Source: Streptomyces nitrosporeus
GTDB lineage: Bacteria; Actinomycetota; Actinomycetes; Streptomycetales; Streptomycetaceae
Direction: 5' to 3'
Assembly: GCF_008704555.1 (NCBI RefSeq)
Contig: NZ_CP023702.1
Span: 4,402,001-4,466,000, forward strand
DNA length: 64,000 nucleotides
Positions 33,257 through 41,742 of this stretch are shown here, piece after piece; within the stretch, counting starts at the first letter, position 1; the number at the start of each line of letters is the position of its first letter. The notes beneath the pieces are model-generated. The model saw only the letters and a program-made list of their open reading frames with translations. It did not search any database and was not told where the DNA came from. Position numbers and translations under genes: made by a program.

Positions 33257-34341
33257 ATCTCGCCGCCGCAACCAACGAGAATCTGGCGACTGTCAGCAAC
33301 ACGCTGATCTATTCGTCGATGGCCGTCTACACCCTGGCCTTCTTCGCGCACATCGCGGAGTGGGTGCTCGGCAGCCGCAGCAAGGTCGGACGTACGGCCG
33401 CCGCGCTGAAGGAGGGCTCGGGCACCGCCGGCGGCGCGGCGGTGAAGGTGCGGGCCGCCCGGAAGAACGGCTCGACCGCCGTCCTCGACCGGCCCGAGGT
33501 CGTCACCCGGTCCGCCGCCGGCACCCGTGACCTCCCGGACGGCCCCGGAGCGGCGGGCGGCACCTTCAAGGGCGACCTGTGGGGGCGCATCGCGGTCTCG
33601 CTGACCGTCCTCGCCTTCGCCGTCGAGGCGGGCGGTGTCATCGCGCGCGCCCTGTCGGTGCGGCGGGCCCCCTGGGGCAACATGTACGAGTTCTCGATCA
33701 CCTTCTCCACGGTGGCCGTCGGCGCGTACCTCGTCCTGCTGGCACTGAAGAAGAACGTCCGCTGGATCGGCCTGCTGCTGGTGACCACGGTCCTGCTGGA
33801 CCTCGGCGTCGCCACCACCTGGCTCTACACCGACAGCGACCAGCTGGTGCCCGCTCTGCACTCCTACTGGCTGTGGATCCACGTCTCCACCGCCATCCTC
33901 TGCGGCGCCGTCTTCTACCTCGGAGCCGTCGGCACCCTGCTGTACCTCTTCCGCGACTCCTACGAGAACAAGCTGGCGAACGGCGGTACGCCCGGGAAGT
34001 TCGCCACCTCCGTCCTGGACCGGCTGCCCGCCGCGAAGACGCTGGACACGTTCGCCTACCGCATCAACGCGGCCGTCTTCCCGCTCTGGACGTTCACGAT
34101 CATCGCGGGCGCCATCTGGGCCGGTGACGCCTGGGGCCGGTACTGGGGCTGGGACCCCAAGGAGGTCTGGTCCTTCATCACCTGGGTCGCCTACGCCGCC
34201 TACCTGCACGCCCGCGCGACGGCCGGCTGGAAGGGCCGCAAGGCCGCCTACCTGGCGCTCATCGCCTTCGGCTGCTGGCTCTTCAACTACTACGGCGTGA
34301 ACATCTTCGTCAGCGGCAAGCACTCCTACGCCGGGGTCTGA
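33253..34341 (+). CDS. ccsB: c-type cytochrome biogenesis protein CcsB (CcsA/CcmF-like)
   Basis: This 362-residue multi-helix membrane protein has the tryptophan-rich haem-handling WWD motif: WAGDAWGRYWGWDPKEVWSF near residues 290-310. Conserved histidines flank it (LHSYWLWIHVST upstream, KHSYAGV at the C-terminus). Together with ResB it delivers haem to apocytochrome c outside the cell. An Ala/Arg-rich loop of ~70 residues separates the first helix from the rest. The start is GTG 33253 (GTGA overlap with resB). A strong terminator follows. Confidence 0.94.
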   Translation: MNLAAATNENLATVSNTLIYSSMAVYTLAFFAHIAEWVLGSRSKVGRTAAALKEGSGTAGGAAVKVRAARKNGSTAVLDRPEVVTRSAAGTRDLPDGPGAAGGTFKGDLWGRIAVSLTVLAFAVEAGGVIARALSVRRAPWGNMYEFSITFSTVAVGAYLVLLALKKNVRWIGLLLVTTVLLDLGVATTWLYTDSDQLVPALHSYWLWIHVSTAILCGAVFYLGAVGTLLYLFRDSYENKLANGGTPGKFATSVLDRLPAAKTLDTFAYRINAAVFPLWTFTIIAGAIWAGDAWGRYWGWDPKEVWSFITWVAYAAYLHARATAGWKGRKAAYLALIAFGCWLFNYYGVNIFVSGKHSYAGV

Positions 34342-34367
34342 CCCGCACGGGTACGCACACGCGCCAC

Positions 34368-34401
34368 GGGGGCGCGACCGCGGAACAGCGGTCGCGCCCC
34401 C
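34368..34401. terminator. Terminator of the cytochrome c maturation operon
   Basis: 34368-34381 pairs perfectly with 34388-34401 (14 bp, 6-base loop). It lies between convergent ccsB and the aldehyde dehydrogenase gene, so it can serve both. Confidence 0.82.
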
Positions 34402-34430
34402 GTCGCCGTACCCGGGGCCGGGCGGGGCGG

Positions 34431-35747
34431 TCAGCCGAGCGGTGTGTCCAGGACCGCCTTGCGGTGGCTGAACGTCTCCAGCGAGTACCGGCCGTGGTAG
34501 TTGCCCATGCCGCTCTCGCCGACCCCGCCGAACGGCAGGTCGGAGACGGTCAGATGGGCCAGCGGCAGCCCCATGCCCACCCCGCCCGACGACGTCTCCG
34601 TCAGCAGGCGCTCCCGTACCTCCGGATCGGTGGTGAACGCGTACAGGGCCAGCGGCTTGTCGCGGTCGTTGATGAAGCCGATGGCCGCGTCGAGGCCGTC
34701 GACGGTGAGGACCGGCAGGACCGGGCCGAAGATCTCCTCCGCCATCACCGGGGCGTTCGGGGACACGTCGGCCAGGACGGTCGGCGCGATGTACTTCGTC
34801 CCGCGGTCGTGGACGCCGCCCGTCACCGTACGGCCGGAGTCCAGGAGGCGCACCAGCCGGTCGAAGTGACGCTCGTTGACGATCCGGCCGTACTCGGCGG
34901 AGGTGGAGGGGTCGGTGCCGAACCGCTCCTCGACCGCCTCGGCGAGCGCCTTCGTCAGGGCGGGCGCGGTCTCCCGGTCGGTGAGGACGTAGTCCGGGGC
35001 GACGCACGTCTGCCCGGCGTTCAGGAACTTGCCGGAGACCAGCCGGGAGGCCACCGTCCGCAGATCCGTGCCGCGGTCGACGAAGGCGGGCGACTTGCCG
35101 CCCAGCTCCAGCGTCACCGGCGTCAGGTGCTTCGCCGCGGCCGCCATCACGATCCGTCCGACCGTGCCGTTGCCGGTGTAGAAGATGTGGTCGAAGCGTT
35201 CGGCGAGCAGAGCGGTGGTCTCCGGTACCGCGCCCTCCACCACGGCGACCGCGTCCGTGTCCAGATAACGCGGCACCAGCCGGGCCACGGCGGCGGAGGT
35301 CGCGGGCGCCAGCTCGCTGGGCTTGGCGACCACGGTGTTCCCGGCGGCCAGCGCCCCGGCGACGGGGGCCAGCAGCAACTGCACGGGGTAGTTCCACGGC
35401 GCGATGACGAGGACGACACCGAGCGGGTCCTGCACGGTCTGCGCACTCGCCCCGGCGAGGACGGCCGGTACGGGGGCGGGCTCGGGCTCCAGCCACCCCG
35501 CGAGGCGCTCCAGGGTGTGGTCGATCTCCCGGACCGTGAAGTCGATCTCGCTCCGGTAGGACTCCCCGCGGCTCTTGCCCAGGTCGGCGTGGAGCGCGTC
35601 GGCCAGCTCGTCACCGCTCTCGGTGAGCAGGTCGCGCAGCCGCGTCAGCTGTCCGGTGCGCCAGTCGAGGCTCCTGGTGCGGCCGGTGCGGAAGGTGGCG
35701 CGGAGGCGGGCCACCACCTCGGACGGGGACTCGGTGGCGGCGGTCAC
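34431..35747 (-). CDS. Aldehyde dehydrogenase family protein
   Basis: This 438-residue NAD(P)-dependent aldehyde dehydrogenase is of the class 3-like (short, AlkH/CoxD) group. It has VIAPWNYPVQLLLAPVAGAL, KPSELAP, the FYTGNGTVGR nucleotide turn, the catalytic Glu in VTLELGGKSP and the nucleophile Cys in NAGQTCVAPDY. The C-terminal LPFGGVGESGMGNYHG is intact. The start is GTG 35747, overlapping the TGA of the upstream DJ-1-like gene (GTGA), so the two form an operon, plausibly for handling reactive aldehydes. Confidence 0.93.
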   Translation of the reverse strand: MTAATESPSEVVARLRATFRTGRTRSLDWRTGQLTRLRDLLTESGDELADALHADLGKSRGESYRSEIDFTVREIDHTLERLAGWLEPEPAPVPAVLAGASAQTVQDPLGVVLVIAPWNYPVQLLLAPVAGALAAGNTVVAKPSELAPATSAAVARLVPRYLDTDAVAVVEGAVPETTALLAERFDHIFYTGNGTVGRIVMAAAAKHLTPVTLELGGKSPAFVDRGTDLRTVASRLVSGKFLNAGQTCVAPDYVLTDRETAPALTKALAEAVEERFGTDPSTSAEYGRIVNERHFDRLVRLLDSGRTVTGGVHDRGTKYIAPTVLADVSPNAPVMAEEIFGPVLPVLTVDGLDAAIGFINDRDKPLALYAFTTDPEVRERLLTETSSGGVGMGLPLAHLTVSDLPFGGVGESGMGNYHGRYSLETFSHRKAVLDTPLG

Positions 35748-36439
35748 AGGGCCTCCGTGATCTCGCGCGCCAGCTGCTCGGAGGAGGCGGGGTTCTGGCC
35801 GGTGTGCAGGGTGCGGTCGTGCACCGTGTACACGCTCCACGGCTCACCCGCGGAGTACCGGGCGCCCAGCTCGACCAGCCGGTTCTCCAGCAGCCAGGGG
35901 GCCTTGCCGGCCAGCCCCGCCTGGGTCTCCTCGACGTTGCTGAAGCCGGTCATCCGGTAACCGGCGAAGGGCCAGGAGCCGTCCGCGCGGCGGGCGGGCA
36001 GCAGGGCGGCCGGCCCGTGGCACAGCACCCCCACGTGCGTACCGGCGTCCAGCGCCGCGGTGAGCAGCGCCCCGGACGCCTCGTCCACGGCCAGGTCCTC
36101 CATGGGCCCGTGGCCGCCGGGGAGGAAGACCACGTCGTAGGAGGTGGGGACCACGTCCTCCAGCCGGACGGGGATGCGGAGCGTCTCGTCGATCGCCGCG
36201 AGGTACGAGGCGACGGCGTCGGCCTGCTCCTGGCCGCCGTTGGATTCGGCGGTCAGGCTCGTGGAGTCCACGGTCGGGGCGACCCCGCCGGGAGTGGCCA
36301 CGGTGATGTCGAAACCGGCCTGGGAGAAGATCCGGTGCGGGGCGGCGAGTTCCTCGGCCCAGAAGCCGGTGGGGTGCGAGGTGCCGTCGTTGAGGGTCCA
36401 GTGATCTGCACCGGTGAGGACGAAGAGTACGGAGGGCAT
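35744..36439 (-). CDS. DJ-1/PfpI family protein (type 1 glutamine amidotransferase-like)
   Basis: This 231-residue protein has the DJ-1/PfpI fold: SVLFVLTGADHW, YDVVFLPGGHGPMEDL and the nucleophile elbow VGVLCHGPAALL, with Cys followed by His as in Hsp31-type glyoxalase/deglycase members. The N-terminal LNDGTSHPTGFWAEELAAPH is typical of that branch. A role in removing dicarbonyls such as methylglyoxal fits the coupled aldehyde dehydrogenase (inferred). GGGAG is 6 bases before the ATG. Confidence 0.88.
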   Translation of the reverse strand: MPSVLFVLTGADHWTLNDGTSHPTGFWAEELAAPHRIFSQAGFDITVATPGGVAPTVDSTSLTAESNGGQEQADAVASYLAAIDETLRIPVRLEDVVPTSYDVVFLPGGHGPMEDLAVDEASGALLTAALDAGTHVGVLCHGPAALLPARRADGSWPFAGYRMTGFSNVEETQAGLAGKAPWLLENRLVELGARYSAGEPWSVYTVHDRTLHTGQNPASSEQLAREITEAL

Positions 36440-36650
36440 GGGGTGCTCCCTGCGAGACGCGGACTGCGGTGGGCGGTGTCGTCTGCCGTGTCCGGACGGA
36501 CGGGCCGGTGGAACGCGGGCGGCCGACGGTCCCAGGTTGACCCGTTCCCGGCGGCCGGGGCCGCACCCCGCGCCGTCCGTACTCCGGACGAACCTCCCGC
36601 GGCCCCACGCGGACGCACCCCGTGCGCCTACCCAGGCGTGCCGAGGGGAT

Positions 36651-37058
36651 TCAGGAGGAGGCGGGCCCGGCCGCGCCGCCCTGGCCGGCCTCGCCCTCAC
36701 GCCGCTTGATCTCCTCCTCGCGGCGGCGCAGGTCCGCCTCCCAGTCCTTGAGGAGCGCCTCGTCCTTCTTGTTCTCGTCCTTGAGGGACTTCAGGAAGTC
36801 GGGGTTGTCGTCCGGCGCCACCCAGGTGGTGCGGTGGCTGCGGTGCCACTCCGAGGGCGTGCGCCCCCCGGCCGGGGGACGCCGGACCTTGCCCGCGGCG
36901 AGCCAGACGATCGGCCCGACGATCCAGAACAGCAGGATGATGAAGACCCAGGCGATCTTCGGCAGGTGCTTGGCCTCGTCCTCCGGGGTGTTCAGGCAGT
37001 CGATGAACGCGAAGATCGTCAACGCCAGCGGCAGCAGATAGATCAAAGCCCTGAGCAT
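36651..37058 (-). CDS. PLD nuclease N-terminal domain (PLDc_N) membrane protein
   Basis: This 135-residue protein has two hydrophobic helices (LRALIYLLPLALTIFAFID and KIAWVFIILLFWIVGPIVWL) forming the PLDc_N module. A charged cytoplasmic tail rich in Lys/Glu/Arg follows (coiled-coil-like LKDENKKDEALLKDWEADLR). It has no nuclease domain. It is divergent from mqnL, with 91 bases between starts. Function unknown. Confidence 0.85.
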   Translation of the reverse strand: MLRALIYLLPLALTIFAFIDCLNTPEDEAKHLPKIAWVFIILLFWIVGPIVWLAAGKVRRPPAGGRTPSEWHRSHRTTWVAPDDNPDFLKSLKDENKKDEALLKDWEADLRRREEEIKRREGEAGQGGAAGPASS

Positions 37059-37149
37059 CGTGGAAACATCCCCCGAGATGAGGTGAGGAGGCGCACGGTC
37101 CCGCCCCCGGTGACGGGCCCAGGGTAGCCGGTGGCCGATACTGGACCGC

Positions 37150-38607
37150 ATGGCTTACGACGATCTCCGATCCCTGCTCCGGGCCCTGGAACGCGAGGGC
37201 GACCTCAAGCGCGTCAAGGCGGAGGTCGATCCACACCTGGAAGTCGGTGAGATCGTCGACCGGGTGAACAAGGCGGGCGGTCCCGCGCTGCTCTTCGAGA
37301 ACGTCAAGGGCTCCTCCATGCCGCTGGCGATGAACGTCTTCGGGACGGACCGGCGGCTGCTGAAGGCGCTCGGGCTGAAGTCCTACGCGGACATCGGCGA
37401 GAAGATCGGCGGGCTGCTCAAGCCGGAGCTGCCGCAGGGCTTCGTCGGCATCCGCGAGGCGTTCGGGAAGCTGGGTTCGGTGAGCCACCTGCCGCCGAAG
37501 AAGGTGAAGTCCGACGACGCGCCCGTCCAGGAGACCGTCCTGACCGGCGACGACGTGGACCTGGAGAAGCTGCCCGCGCTCTTCACCTGGCCTAAGGACG
37601 GCGGTTCCTTCTTCAACCTGGGGCTCACCCACACCAAGGACCCCGAGACCGGCATCCGCAACCTCGGGCTCTACCGGCTCCAGCGCCACGACAAGCGCAC
37701 CATCGGGATGCACTGGCAGATCCACAAGGACAGCCGCAACCACTACCAGGTCGCCGCCAGGCGCGGGGAGCGGCTGCCGGTCGCCATCGCGTTCGGGGCG
37801 CCGCCCGCGGTGACGTACGCCTCCACGGCGCCGCTGCCGGGGGACATCGACGAGTACCTCTTCGCCGGGTTCGTCCAGGGCAAGCGCATCGAGATGGTCG
37901 ACTGCAAGACCGTGCCGCTCCAGGTCCCGGCGCAGGCCGAGGTCGTCCTGGAGGGCTGGCTGGAGCCGGGGCGGATGCTGCCCGAGGGGCCGTTCGGCGA
38001 CCACACCGGCTTCTACACCCCGCAGGAACCCTTCCCCGCGCTCACCATCGACTGCGTGACCATGCGCAAGCGGCCCCTGCTCCAGTCGATCGTGGTCGGC
38101 CGGCCGCCGACCGAGGACGGGCCGCTGGGGCGGGCCACCGAGCGGTTCTTCCTCCCCCTGCTCAAGGTCATCGTCCCGGACATCGTGGACTACCACCTGC
38201 CGGAGGCGGGCGGCTTCCACAACTGTGCGATCGTGTCGATCGACAAGAAGTACCCCAAGCACGCCCAGAAGGTGATGAGTGCCATCTGGGGGGCGCACAT
38301 GATGTCGCTGACCAAGCTGATCGTCGTCGTGGACGCCGACTGCGACGTCCACGACCTCCACGAGGTGGCCTGGCGGGCGCTCGGCAACACCGACTACGCC
38401 CGTGACCTCCTGCTCACCGAAGGCCCGGTCGATCACCTCGACCACGCCTCCTACCAGCAGTTCTGGGGCGGGAAGGCCGGGATCGACGCGACGCGGAAGC
38501 TGCCGGAGGAGGGGTACACCCGGGACGGGGGCTGGCCGGAGATGGTCGAGTCCGACCCGGGGACGGCGGCGAAGGTCGACCGCCGCTGGAAGGAGTACGG
38601 GCTGTGA
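37150..38607 (+). CDS. mqnL: Menaquinone biosynthesis decarboxylase, UbiD family
   Basis: MqnL decarboxylates the 1,4-dihydroxy-6-naphthoate-derived prenylated intermediate using prenylated FMN, in the futalosine menaquinone route. The 485-residue UbiD-type protein has LARRLEREGDL-like N-terminus (DDLRSLLRALEREGDLKRV), the prFMN-binding block NLGLYRLQRHDKRTIGMHW, and the conserved EGPFGDHTGFYTP with catalytic Glu/Arg region. Its TGA overlaps the GTG of mqnP, and the flavin prenyltransferase mqnM lies 1.6 kb downstream. The menaquinone rather than ubiquinone assignment follows from the mqnE neighbour and actinomycete biology. Confidence 0.9.
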   Translation: MAYDDLRSLLRALEREGDLKRVKAEVDPHLEVGEIVDRVNKAGGPALLFENVKGSSMPLAMNVFGTDRRLLKALGLKSYADIGEKIGGLLKPELPQGFVGIREAFGKLGSVSHLPPKKVKSDDAPVQETVLTGDDVDLEKLPALFTWPKDGGSFFNLGLTHTKDPETGIRNLGLYRLQRHDKRTIGMHWQIHKDSRNHYQVAARRGERLPVAIAFGAPPAVTYASTAPLPGDIDEYLFAGFVQGKRIEMVDCKTVPLQVPAQAEVVLEGWLEPGRMLPEGPFGDHTGFYTPQEPFPALTIDCVTMRKRPLLQSIVVGRPPTEDGPLGRATERFFLPLLKVIVPDIVDYHLPEAGGFHNCAIVSIDKKYPKHAQKVMSAIWGAHMMSLTKLIVVVDADCDVHDLHEVAWRALGNTDYARDLLLTEGPVDHLDHASYQQFWGGKAGIDATRKLPEEGYTRDGGWPEMVESDPGTAAKVDRRWKEYGL

Positions 38608-39515
38608 GCGCCTCAGCTTCGGCCGCCGCGGTGCAGCGGCCGCGCAGCAGGTCCCGGGCGTTTCTGCGGCTGGTGATGATCGAGCACTCGGTCTTCGCGC
38701 TGCCCTTCGCCTACATCGCCGCGCTGACGGCGATGTTCCAGGTGGACGAGAACATCCACTGGGGCACGCTCCTGCTGGTGACCGTCGCCATGGTCGGGCT
38801 GCGGACGTTCGCGATGGCCGCCAACCGGATCATCGACCGGGAGATCGACGCCCGCAATCCGCGCACCGCGGGCCGCGAGCTGGTCACCGGGGCCGTCTCG
38901 GTGAAGGCCGCGTGGACCGGGGCGATCGTCGCGCTCGTCGTCTTCCTGGGTGCCGCGGCCCTGCTGAACCCGCTCTGCCTGGCGCTGGCGCCCGTCGCGG
39001 TGGTGCCGATGGTGGTCTACCCGTACGGCAAGCGGTTCACCGACTTCCCGCACGCGATCCTCGGCCTCGCCCAGGCCATGGGGCCGATCGGCGCCTGGCT
39101 GGCGGTGACCGGCAGCTGGTCGTGGGACGCGGTGATCCTGGGGCTGGCCGTCGGGATCTGGATCGGCGGCTTCGACCTGATCTTCGCCTGCCAGGACGTG
39201 CGGGCGGACCGGGCCCACGGGGTCAAGTCCTTCCCGGCGCGTTTCGGTATCCCGGCGGCCCTGTGGGGGGCGCGGGTCTGCCACGTGGTGACCACCGGGA
39301 TGCTGGTCTGGTTCGGTCTGGCGACGGGCGCGGAGCTCTTCTACTGGATCGGCATGGCGGTGGTGGCCGTGGCGTTCGTGTACGAGCACCGGGTGGTGCG
39401 CCCGCACGACCTGTCCCGGCTGAACAGGGCGTTCTTCTCGGTGAACGGCTTCATCGGGATCGCCCTGTTCGCCTGTGCGCTGCTCGACCTGGTGGTGCGC
39501 GGCCTCACACCGTGA
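38604..39515 (+). CDS. mqnP: UbiA-family prenyltransferase, menaquinone pathway
   Basis: This 303-residue membrane prenyltransferase has the two Mg-diphosphate motifs: NRIIDREIDARNPRT (NxxxDxxxD) and DLIFACQDVRADRAHGVKS (DxxxD region). It has about eight to nine transmembrane helices. It attaches the polyprenyl tail to the naphthoate acceptor before MqnL acts. GTG 38604 overlaps the mqnL stop (GTGA), so the pair is coupled. From memory, mqnL-mqnP-mqnM correspond to SCO4490-4492. Confidence 0.9.
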   Translation: MSASASAAAVQRPRSRSRAFLRLVMIEHSVFALPFAYIAALTAMFQVDENIHWGTLLLVTVAMVGLRTFAMAANRIIDREIDARNPRTAGRELVTGAVSVKAAWTGAIVALVVFLGAAALLNPLCLALAPVAVVPMVVYPYGKRFTDFPHAILGLAQAMGPIGAWLAVTGSWSWDAVILGLAVGIWIGGFDLIFACQDVRADRAHGVKSFPARFGIPAALWGARVCHVVTTGMLVWFGLATGAELFYWIGMAVVAVAFVYEHRVVRPHDLSRLNRAFFSVNGFIGIALFACALLDLVVRGLTP

Positions 39516-40107
39516 GGTGGCCGCCGGGCCGCGGGCGGGGCGGGCGGCGGAGGACGAACGCCGCCAGCACCCCGCCCAGCAGGCCGAAGAGGTGGCCCTG
39601 CCAGCTGATCCCGGAATCGGTCGGCAGTACACCCCACAGCAGGGAGCCGTAGACCGCGGCGACGACCAGGCCCACCACGGCGTCGAGCGGGCGGCGGTCG
39701 ACGAAGCCGCGGACCAGCAGATAGCCGAAGAGGCCGAAGACCACGCCGGACGCGCCGAGTGTGACGGTGTGGTCCGGGGCGGTGAGCCACACGCCGAGTC
39801 CGCTCGTCAGGATGACCACCAGGACCACGGCGGCGAACCTGCGGACCGAGGCGAGCGCGGCTATGAAGCCCAGGACCAGCAGCGGGACGCTGTTGGAGGC
39901 GACGTGCTCCCAGTCGGCGTGCAGGAAGGCGGCAGGGACGACGTCGAGCAGTTCGGCCGGCTCGCGCGGGGAGACGCCGTGGGTGTCCAGGGCGTGGCCG
40001 GTCATGGTGTCGACGGCTTCGAGCAGCCACAGCAGGGCCACCCAGATGAGCATCACCGCGCCGGCCGTGGTGGCCCGCGCGGCGGCGCCGGTGCGTGCGG
40101 TGGTCAT
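39505..40107 (-). CDS. Rhomboid family intramembrane serine protease
   Basis: This protein has 200 residues and six transmembrane helices. AAFLHADWEHVASNSVPLLVLG carries the conserved HxxxxH..N of the second helix. The catalytic serine is in TLGASGVVFGLFGY (GASG) and the catalytic His in SWQGHLFGLLGG. Rhomboids cleave transmembrane substrates inside the membrane; the target is unknown. AGGGGG lies 5 bases before the ATG. It overlaps the last 11 bases of convergent mqnP. Confidence 0.92.
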   Translation of the reverse strand: MTTARTGAAARATTAGAVMLIWVALLWLLEAVDTMTGHALDTHGVSPREPAELLDVVPAAFLHADWEHVASNSVPLLVLGFIAALASVRRFAAVVLVVILTSGLGVWLTAPDHTVTLGASGVVFGLFGYLLVRGFVDRRPLDAVVGLVVAAVYGSLLWGVLPTDSGISWQGHLFGLLGGVLAAFVLRRPPRPRPGGHLTV

Positions 40108-40202
40108 GATCACCCCCTGTCGAGGTGGGTTCCCTCGTCCGTTGCAACGCACAAGGGCCCTGGCTGGGTTCCTGCGGGGCGGTCCCGGATAGGCTCGGCG
40201 GT

Positions 40203-40913
40203 GTGGAATCCGGGACTTCAGTGAGTCGGCAGCAGCGCAGGCCTTGGATTGTCGGGGTCTCGGGCGCTTCGGGTACCCCGTTCGCGGCTTCCGTCCTGCG
40301 CGGTCTGCTGGCCGCGGGGGAGGACGTCGATCTGGTCGTCAGCCGGGCCTCGCGGCTGACCCTGCTGGACGAGACGGGCATCGCCTTCCGGGACGCGCAC
40401 CGGCGCGAGGACCTGGGGGCGTGGCTGGCGCGGGGCGCCGACGGCAAGCCGGACACCTTCGCCGTCCGGGACGCGGAGCTGGACCGGGTGCGGCACTGGG
40501 CGGCCGGCGACCTGGCGGCGGGGCCGTCCTCGGGGTCGTACCCGGCGAAGGGGATGCTGATCGTCCCGGCGTCCACGGCCTGTGTGGCCGGGGTGGCGCT
40601 GGGGCTCTCCAAGGACCTGCTGCAACGGGCGGCGAGTGTGACGCTCAAGGAGCGGCGGACGCTGGTGGTCGCCGTACGGGAGACACCGCTCAGCGGGGCC
40701 ACGCTGAAGCAGATGGTGGCGCTGGACGAGGCGGGCGCGGTGGTGCTGCCCGCCTCACCGGCGTTCTACGCGGGCGCGACGCACATCCAGGACCTGGTGG
40801 ACTTCGTCGCGGGGCGGGTGCTGGACGCGGCGGATGTGCCGCACCGGCTGTACCGCCGCTGGGAGGGGGAGCTCGGGGCCGGCGCCCGGGAGAGTTCCCC
40901 GGGCGCCCCCTAG
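40203..40913 (+). CDS. mqnM: UbiX-family flavin prenyltransferase
   Basis: MqnM/UbiX attaches dimethylallyl phosphate to FMN, making the prenylated cofactor for MqnL. The 236-residue product has IVGVSGASGTPFAASVLRGL, VVSRASRLTL, the SGSYPAKGMLIVPASTACVAG phosphate/isoprenoid site and RRTLVVAVRETPLSG. All are canonical. Start is GTG 40203; GTG 40221 is equally possible. It is divergent from the rhomboid gene by 95 bases. Confidence 0.9.
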   Translation: MESGTSVSRQQRRPWIVGVSGASGTPFAASVLRGLLAAGEDVDLVVSRASRLTLLDETGIAFRDAHRREDLGAWLARGADGKPDTFAVRDAELDRVRHWAAGDLAAGPSSGSYPAKGMLIVPASTACVAGVALGLSKDLLQRAASVTLKERRTLVVAVRETPLSGATLKQMVALDEAGAVVLPASPAFYAGATHIQDLVDFVAGRVLDAADVPHRLYRRWEGELGAGARESSPGAP

Positions 40914-40921
40914 AGGAGGTG

Positions 40922-41071
40922 TCAGCGCTTCTTCGCGCGGGACCGCGAGGTGCGGGCGCGCTCGGCGGGGCGGGCGGCGGCCGGCTGGTGGGCACGCGAG
41001 CGGTTGGCCAGGTCCTGCAGCTCCCGCATCCGGGCGTAGGCCATCTCGATCGTGTACACGGTGTCGTTCAC
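40922..41071 (-). CDS. Small basic protein, 49 residues
   Basis: This frame encodes NDTVYTIEMAYARMRELQDL, then LANRSRAHQPAAARPAERAR and a tail ending RSRAKKR. It reads as an amphipathic helix followed by an Arg/Ala-rich, nucleic-acid-binding-like tail. AGGAG abuts the first GTG (41071), so GTG 41059 (11 bases from AGGAG) may be the real start, giving 45 residues. It is convergent with mqnM (8 bases between stops) and divergent from the Lrp gene. I know of no function. Confidence 0.6.
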   Translation of the reverse strand: MNDTVYTIEMAYARMRELQDLANRSRAHQPAAARPAERARTSRSRAKKR

Positions 41072-41193
41072 TCCTGAAGATTCGAAAGCGTTTTTCAACT
41101 GGCTGGGCAGATTTGCAGGGTCTGAACCCTGTTACGCCTTAGATTCTACATGTAAACTCGCGGGACTGCTGAGTAATGGAAGGTTTCAGTCAT
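41072..41193. promoter_or_regulatory. Divergent promoter region, small gene / Lrp regulator
   Basis: This 122-base spacer is distinctly A/T-richer than its surroundings (for example AAAGCGTTTTTCAACTGG and TTAGATTCTACATGTAAAC). It lies between oppositely oriented genes, one an Lrp-type regulator. Lrp proteins usually bind their own promoter, so an operator here is likely. GGAAGG at 41178-41183 serves the Lrp start. Confidence 0.5.
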
Positions 41194-41649
41194 ATGGACG
41201 CGGTGGACAGGCAGCTCATCCAGGCACTCAGGGAGAACGGCAGGGCCTCGTACGCCGAGCTGGGGCGGCTCGTCGGGCTCTCCGGACCCAGCGTCACCGA
41301 CCGCATCAACCGGCTGGAAACCGCCGGTGTCATCACCGGCTACCGCGCGACCGTGGACGCGGCCTCGCTGGGCCTCGGTGTCACCGCGCTCATCGGCATC
41401 TCGCTCTCCGACGCCGCCGACCACGAGGACGTCGCCCACCGGCTGAAGGACCTCGCCGAGATCGAGGACTGCTGGTTCATCGCCGGCGACGACTCCTTCA
41501 TGCTCAAGGTCCGGGTCGGTGACGTGGACGGGCTGGAGCGGACCATCCGCAGGCTCAGCGGCACGCGAGGGGTCTCCCGGACCCGTACGACGGTCGTGCT
41601 CTCCACCAAATGGGAGAACAGGGTCGGGGAGCTCCCCGAGGAGTCCTGA
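41194..41649 (+). CDS. Lrp/AsnC family transcriptional regulator
   Basis: This 151-residue protein has an N-terminal winged HTH (MDAVDRQLIQALRENGRASY, LGRLVGLSGPSVTDRINRLE) and a C-terminal RAM ligand domain (VTALIGISLSD, CWFIAGDDSFMLKV). Lrp proteins respond to amino acids and form octamers on DNA. The start is set at ATG 41194, where homology starts and GGAAGG has proper spacing, rather than ATG 41176. It lies 93 bases upstream of mqnE. Confidence 0.92.
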   Translation: MDAVDRQLIQALRENGRASYAELGRLVGLSGPSVTDRINRLETAGVITGYRATVDAASLGLGVTALIGISLSDAADHEDVAHRLKDLAEIEDCWFIAGDDSFMLKVRVGDVDGLERTIRRLSGTRGVSRTRTTVVLSTKWENRVGELPEES

Positions 41650-41742
41650 CCGCGGGCGGCGGGCGTGGTGCTTTCGTCCGGAAGGCGGGGGAGTACGGTG
41701 GGCTGCCGGAACATGTCGTACGGAGATAGGGGAGGCGCCCTA

